From contig JAUXHH010000059.1 in the NCBI GenBank assembly GCA_030621655.1, positions 1-8,740 of the forward strand: a stretch of 8,740 nucleotides of DNA, in the 5' to 3' direction. Source of the stretch: Desulfobacterales bacterium (GTDB lineage Bacteria > Desulfobacterota > Desulfobulbia > Desulfobulbales > BM004). The translations under genes and the position numbers were made by a program. Under the pieces are notes generated by a model that saw only the letters and a list, made by a program, of their open reading frames with translations, searched no databases and was not told the DNA's origin. Below, one piece after another: positions 5,823 to 8,740 of the stretch (position 1 is the first letter of the stretch; every line of letters starts with the position of its first letter).

Positions 5823-5833
5823 CTACAACGTGG
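5823..5833. promoter_or_regulatory. CTACAACGTGG element upstream of -35
   Basis: An imperfect relative of the CCACA-N-TGTGG palindrome at 930-940, located 10 nt upstream of the kinase-operon -35 box versus 9 nt in copy 1. It may mark the outer edge of the ancestral duplication. The palindrome is degraded here, so binding is less certain. Confidence 0.3.
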
Positions 5834-6017
5834 CGGTTAGGAGAAATGGCAATAAAGTAAACATAGTTGCCACCTGGCTGCAGACCCACCCAGAGCCGAT
5901 GAACTAAAATGTAGCAATATGAAAGTCAAGAACAAACTAAAAAGTTGTGGCTTTGCCGTAATAGATATAAAAATCAGGATTGATTGCAGGCAAATGAATT
6001 GCCCCCCTCCGACTCTC
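5834..6017. other. Intergenic, SLC13 3' flank; no gene or terminator seen
   Basis: This is the remainder of the 446-base gap between the SLC13 and kinase genes. The only hairpin near the SLC13 stop is GGCAA-ATGAA-TTGCC (5989-6003), a 5-bp stem without a T-tract on the minus strand, so I do not call a terminator. The frame opening at 5919 on the plus strand runs antisense into the SLC13 gene and has no family resemblance. Nothing else is supported. Confidence 0.5.
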
Positions 6018-7865
6018 CTACATATAGTAGAAGAACAACATTGCTATCACCACCGCCATATAAATTATGGTCATGCCTGTACCGGCCTTTACATAGTCGG
6101 CGGGCTTATAGCCGCCGGGCCGCATGATCAGAGCGTTTACCTGATGGGTGGGAAGGACAAAGGTGTTTGACGCTGCGACACCTACTGTCAAGGCCGCTAT
6201 CTGGGGATCAATCCCTGCTTTCAAAGCCATGTTCATGCACAGAGGCACCAAAAGAACGGTGGCACCTACGTTGGAGGTCACCAGGGTAAAAAAGGAAGTC
6301 AGGCCACCGATAACCGCCAGCAAAACAAGCGGCGAAACATCACCGATAAAATTCATGATATTGACGGCAATGTAATTGGCTGCGCCTGTTTTCTGGAATG
6401 CGATGCCCAGAGGAATGAGGCCGGCCAGCAAAAAAACGGTCATCCAGTCAACAGACTTATATGCCTCATCAATGGTCAGCACCTTGCTCAATATCATGAA
6501 CAGGGCTCCGGTCAACAAGGCGATTGAGAGCTGCACGTGAAATCCCAGGGCCAGAGTCAGGGCGAGAACCAGTCCGGTTACAGCAAGTTTTGCCTTTTCA
6601 GGATATATGAGCTCTCCTTTAACATCCTGGGTAAAGACAAAGTCTTGTTTATCTTTCAGGATATGGAACTTTTTCCAGGCCCCCTGCAGAAGAAAGGCGT
6701 CCCCTGCCCGAACTTTCAACGAGGATATATTTTCCAGCAACAGCTTACCATTTCTGAACAGGGCCAGGGGGTTGACACCGTATTTTTTCCGTATTCCCTC
6801 TTCACGCAGAGTCCGGCCGATCAAGCTCGATCTCGGCGGAATCATTGCTTCCATTATGCCGCTGTTATCAATGGATAACTCTTCGGAAAACACCTCCAGA
6901 TCGTACTTGATCCCCAGGTTTAAATCTTCGGCCAGTTTCTCAATGTGCTGCGGGGTGCTGACAACGGCAATGACATCGCCGGCCTCGATCGTATCATCCC
7001 ATATGGGAGTCATGATCTTCTTGCCGTTTTTTCGCTCTATGCCAATCAGAAAAGAAAGATAATTTTCCCTGATTTTCAAAACCTCAAGTTTCTGCTCCTG
7101 AAATGTTTCCGGAACCTCCAGTTCGAATATTTTGCCGATATGATTACCGTACGTACCGATCAAGTCGGCGCTTATAAAAGAAGAACCTTCCTCTGCCTGC
7201 TTTTTCGGTAGAACAAACCTACCCAAAAGTACAAAGTAGAGGATACCCGCCGCAACTAATGCTATGCCCATGGGGGTTACGGTGAAAAGCCCGAAAGGCT
7301 CGAAAACTTTTTCCGTTAAAGCAGGATTCCGGGCATTGTCGATATACCATTTTTCCATCAAATCATTGAGCAGAATCAAAGGGCTTGAGCCGACCAGTGT
7401 CAAACAACCGCCGATGATGGCGCAAAATCCCATAGGCATCAGCACGCGCGATACCGGGAAGTTCAACTGTCGGCTTATCCGAAAAGTGGCCGGCATAAAA
7501 AGCGCGGCAGCGCCAATATTCTGCATAAAACTGGATATAAAGGCAACAGTGCCGGAGATCAGGGCAATTATCCGGGTTTCACTTTTGCCGGCTAGCTTGA
7601 GTATCTGCTTTGCCAGAATATTCATAACGCCGGTCTTATCAAGTGCAGCGCCAATAATGATCACAGCAATAATGGAAATAACCGCATTTGAGCTGAAGCC
7701 GCTGATCGCCTCTTTTGCCTCAATAATATTCAACAAAGGCAGGGTCACAACCATAATGATTCCCACCACATCGACTCGCACGGCGTTGGTGATAAACAAT
7801 AGGATGGCAAAAGCCATGACGGCCAGGGTAACACCAATCTCCTGAGTAAAAACAACCCCTTCCAT
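6018..7865 (-). CDS. SLC13/DASS-family permease with two RCK_C (TrkA-C) domains
   Basis: 615 residues, the usual length for SLC13-type carriers with a cytoplasmic insert. The N-terminal membrane half covers about 1-220, including SSFMQNIGAAALFMP (about 111-125) and GGCLTLVGSSPLILLND. A soluble insert (about 230-410) holds two RCK_C-like domains, the first near FELEVPETF...GDVIAVVSTP and the second near IPPRSSLIGRTL...AGDAFLLQG. The C-terminal half (about 425-615) contains TSNVGATVLLVP (530-541) and SNTFVLPTHQVNALIMRPGGY. The family cotransports sodium with dicarboxylates, sulfate or other anions; the substrate here is unknown. The first-half hairpin reads QN where many members have SN, a deviation at a position near the binding site. 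GGAG (7877-7880) is 11 nt upstream of the ATG. The gene has its own promoter and appears monocistronic. Confidence 0.92.
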   Translation of the reverse strand: MEGVVFTQEIGVTLAVMAFAILLFITNAVRVDVVGIIMVVTLPLLNIIEAKEAISGFSSNAVISIIAVIIIGAALDKTGVMNILAKQILKLAGKSETRIIALISGTVAFISSFMQNIGAAALFMPATFRISRQLNFPVSRVLMPMGFCAIIGGCLTLVGSSPLILLNDLMEKWYIDNARNPALTEKVFEPFGLFTVTPMGIALVAAGILYFVLLGRFVLPKKQAEEGSSFISADLIGTYGNHIGKIFELEVPETFQEQKLEVLKIRENYLSFLIGIERKNGKKIMTPIWDDTIEAGDVIAVVSTPQHIEKLAEDLNLGIKYDLEVFSEELSIDNSGIMEAMIPPRSSLIGRTLREEGIRKKYGVNPLALFRNGKLLLENISSLKVRAGDAFLLQGAWKKFHILKDKQDFVFTQDVKGELIYPEKAKLAVTGLVLALTLALGFHVQLSIALLTGALFMILSKVLTIDEAYKSVDWMTVFLLAGLIPLGIAFQKTGAANYIAVNIMNFIGDVSPLVLLAVIGGLTSFFTLVTSNVGATVLLVPLCMNMALKAGIDPQIAALTVGVAASNTFVLPTHQVNALIMRPGGYKPADYVKAGTGMTIIYMAVVIAMLFFYYM

Positions 7866-7881
7866 TTCCTGCGCTTCTCCT

Positions 7882-7900
7882 TTAATCCAAATTGGATTAA
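7882..7900. promoter_or_regulatory. 19-bp palindromic operator candidate at the SLC13 start point
   Basis: TTAATCCAA-A-TTGGATTAA is a perfect inverted repeat with 9-bp arms around a single central base. It begins on the last base of the predicted -10 box and covers the predicted start point near 7893, ending just before the Shine-Dalgarno region. A dimeric repressor bound here would block transcription initiation. The cognate regulator is not encoded in the window. Confidence 0.6.
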
Positions 7901-7929
7901 TTATAATAAATTACAGTTGCCTTAATCAA
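7900..7929 (-). promoter_or_regulatory. Predicted sigma70 promoter of the SLC13 gene
   Basis: On the minus strand TTGATT (7924-7929) and a perfect TATAAT (7900-7905) are separated by 18 nt. The predicted transcript starts near 7893 and leaves a short 5' UTR of about 28 nt before the ATG at 7865. Confidence 0.7.
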
Positions 7930-7932
7930 GTG

Positions 7933-7943
7933 CCACAATGTGT
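7933..7943. promoter_or_regulatory. CCACAATGTGT element upstream of -35
   Basis: This matches the CCACA-N-TGTGG palindrome at 930-940 in 9 of the 10 arm bases. It lies 3 nt upstream of the SLC13 -35 box. The distance to -35 differs from the leader copies (9-10 nt), which weakens the case for one activator acting the same way at all three. Confidence 0.33.
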
Positions 7944-8083
7944 TAAAAAATTGCCATCAGGTAAAGCCAGGATTACCGCTGGACACCTAAACGTTGCCTG
8001 GAGGCACTGCCAACACAATTTAGAAAAGTACTATAGGTGATGCTGCAAACCAGAACTTGGTTAGGATGGTTGACAGGTTCTAT

Positions 8084-8515
8084 TTAGAAAATTTTTTCCC
8101 ACCAGCTTGAGGGTGCTTTGCCTGGTGAAAAAAGCTCTTTTACCAGCTTTTTTATGACCTCATCTTTGGGTGAAAGCAGAAACTCAACACCGAACAAAGC
8201 TCTTTTCTCTTCTGATTCCTTGTCCCGGTCGTACCAGGCGGGCCTTGCCGGAACCTCTATGACTGCTTCCGGATCACCCGGCAGTTCAAAGCCGATTTTC
8301 AGGATATGGGACGGATTGTCCTGGCAGGTAAAAAACAGGTGATAATTGTCAATCCTTACACTGGCAAGGGACAAAGCAAGGCCCATTGGTGAGAAATTTC
8401 TTGCCTCCCCCTGCACCGGTCCTGCCAATACTGTATCGGTCTTCTCGTCCAGCAGCAGGACGGAAACCGACAATTTAATAGTAACTCTTTCAGCGCGCCG
8501 TAATTCCTTTGTCAT
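8084..8515 (-). CDS. PilZ-domain protein, putative c-di-GMP receptor
   Basis: 143 residues from ATG 8515. The PilZ fold is indicated by the c-di-GMP-binding arginine motif RRAER near the N-terminus, the second motif NFSPMG (N-x-S-x-x-G), and a late beta-strand ending ALFGVEFLLS. Both binding motifs are intact, so c-di-GMP binding is likely. There is no membrane segment or extra domain. The start is uncertain: an in-frame ATG at 8554 would overlap the ManC gene by 29 nt without a clear Shine-Dalgarno. ATG 8515 lies 10 nt beyond the ManC stop, with GGGAAGGG about 13 nt upstream. Location directly behind ManC suggests a role linked to exopolysaccharide, by context only. No strong terminator follows. 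Confidence 0.87.
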   Translation of the reverse strand: MTKELRRAERVTIKLSVSVLLLDEKTDTVLAGPVQGEARNFSPMGLALSLASVRIDNYHLFFTCQDNPSHILKIGFELPGDPEAVIEVPARPAWYDRDKESEEKRALFGVEFLLSPKDEVIKKLVKELFSPGKAPSSWWEKIF

Positions 8516-8525
8516 CGCAACCGTT

Positions 8526-8740
8526 TTACCCTTCCCGTCCATATACATCATCAAGCCGGACTATATCGTCTTCTCCCAGATAACTGCCGTTCTGCACCTC
8601 GATAAGCTCAAGAGGGATGACACCATTATTTTCCAGCCTGTGCTTTTGACCGGCTGAGATATAGGTTGATTCATTTTCATGCACAAAAAAGGTTTTGTCG
8701 CCGCAGGTCACCTTTGCGGTCCCTTTAACCACAATCCAGT
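8526..8740 (-). CDS. manC: Mannose-1-phosphate guanylyltransferase / mannose-6-phosphate isomerase, C-terminal cupin part (5' end outside window)
   Basis: The frame is open from the window edge to a stop at 8526-8528, giving 71 visible residues that begin WIVVKGTAKV. The segment contains ENESTYISAGQKHRLENNG, PLELIEVQNGSYLGEDDIVR and LDDVYGR, the hallmark end of type II ManC/AlgA/CpsB enzymes, whose C-terminal cupin carries the phosphomannose isomerase activity. These enzymes make GDP-mannose in the cytoplasm for polysaccharide synthesis. The GTG at 8730-8732 is an internal Val codon, not a start. Whether the full enzyme is bifunctional cannot be judged from this fragment. Confidence 0.93.
   Translation of the reverse strand, partial: WIVVKGTAKVTCGDKTFFVHENESTYISAGQKHRLENNGVIPLELIEVQNGSYLGEDDIVRLDDVYGREG

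Noticed and set aside
5989..6003. SLC13 terminator
   Set aside because: The stem is only 5 bp and no T-tract follows on the minus strand.
5919..6170. 83-codon plus-strand ORF at the SLC13 3' end
   Set aside because: It has no Shine-Dalgarno and no recognisable protein, and half of it is antisense to the SLC13 gene.
7903..7932. Sigma54 promoter upstream of SLC13 (TGGCAC on the minus strand)
   Set aside because: The GC element does not fall at the required distance after TGGCAC, while a perfect TATAAT with a -35 box is present.

Overview
The window looks like chromosome from a Gram-negative bacterium, most likely a Desulfobacterota-type (former Deltaproteobacteria) or related proteobacterial lineage. 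This rests on gene content: a Tat-exported NMT1/SsuA-type binding protein, a HAMP histidine kinase with a receiver-cyclase, an SLC13 carrier with RCK_C domains, and ManC beside a PilZ protein. The taxonomic guess is inference only. Every supported gene is on the minus strand, so transcription runs from high to low coordinates. The genes at both ends are cut by the window.

Layout in transcription order: the C-terminal cupin end of a ManC/AlgA mannose-1-phosphate guanylyltransferase (8526-8740), then a PilZ protein (8084-8515). Next comes a monocistronic SLC13 permease (6018-7865) with a good sigma70-type promoter and a 19-bp palindrome over its predicted start point. Then come a promoter and attenuator leader (5655-5812), followed by a signalling operon: sensor histidine kinase (4060-5571), single-domain receiver (3704-4075, overlapping the kinase by 16 nt) and receiver-cyclase (2560-3687). 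A secreted 17-repeat MORN protein follows (1076-2443). A second copy of the promoter and attenuator leader (763-920) precedes a Tat-dependent ABC-type substrate-binding protein (1-725, truncated).

The most interesting feature is the duplicated leader. The two 158-bp copies lie about 4.9 kb apart in the same orientation, one in front of the binding protein and one in front of the kinase operon. They match at 114 of the first 140 positions without a gap. Each has the same promoter (TTGACT-N16-TAACAT), a 24-nt identical core and a strong intrinsic terminator. Each also has a 10-codon ORF that ends on the terminator's 5' arm: MKEVLIKILC-stop in one and MKEVLVKMPC-stop in the other. Five of the seven nucleotide differences between the two ORFs are at third codon positions, which is the pattern of a selected peptide. 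Shine-Dalgarno, start-codon and terminator sequences can form mutually exclusive pairings. I read this as a leader-peptide attenuator, perhaps sensing the final Cys codon or a ligand-dependent stall at the stop codon. It would co-regulate a periplasmic binding protein and a kinase/receiver/cyclase pathway, and I do not recognise it as a described family.

Secondary observations: a CCACA-N-TGTGG-like palindrome lies just upstream of the -35 box at three predicted promoters. The cyclase has a His where canonical adenylyl cyclases carry the adenine-selecting Lys. The MORN gene shows recent two-unit DNA duplication.
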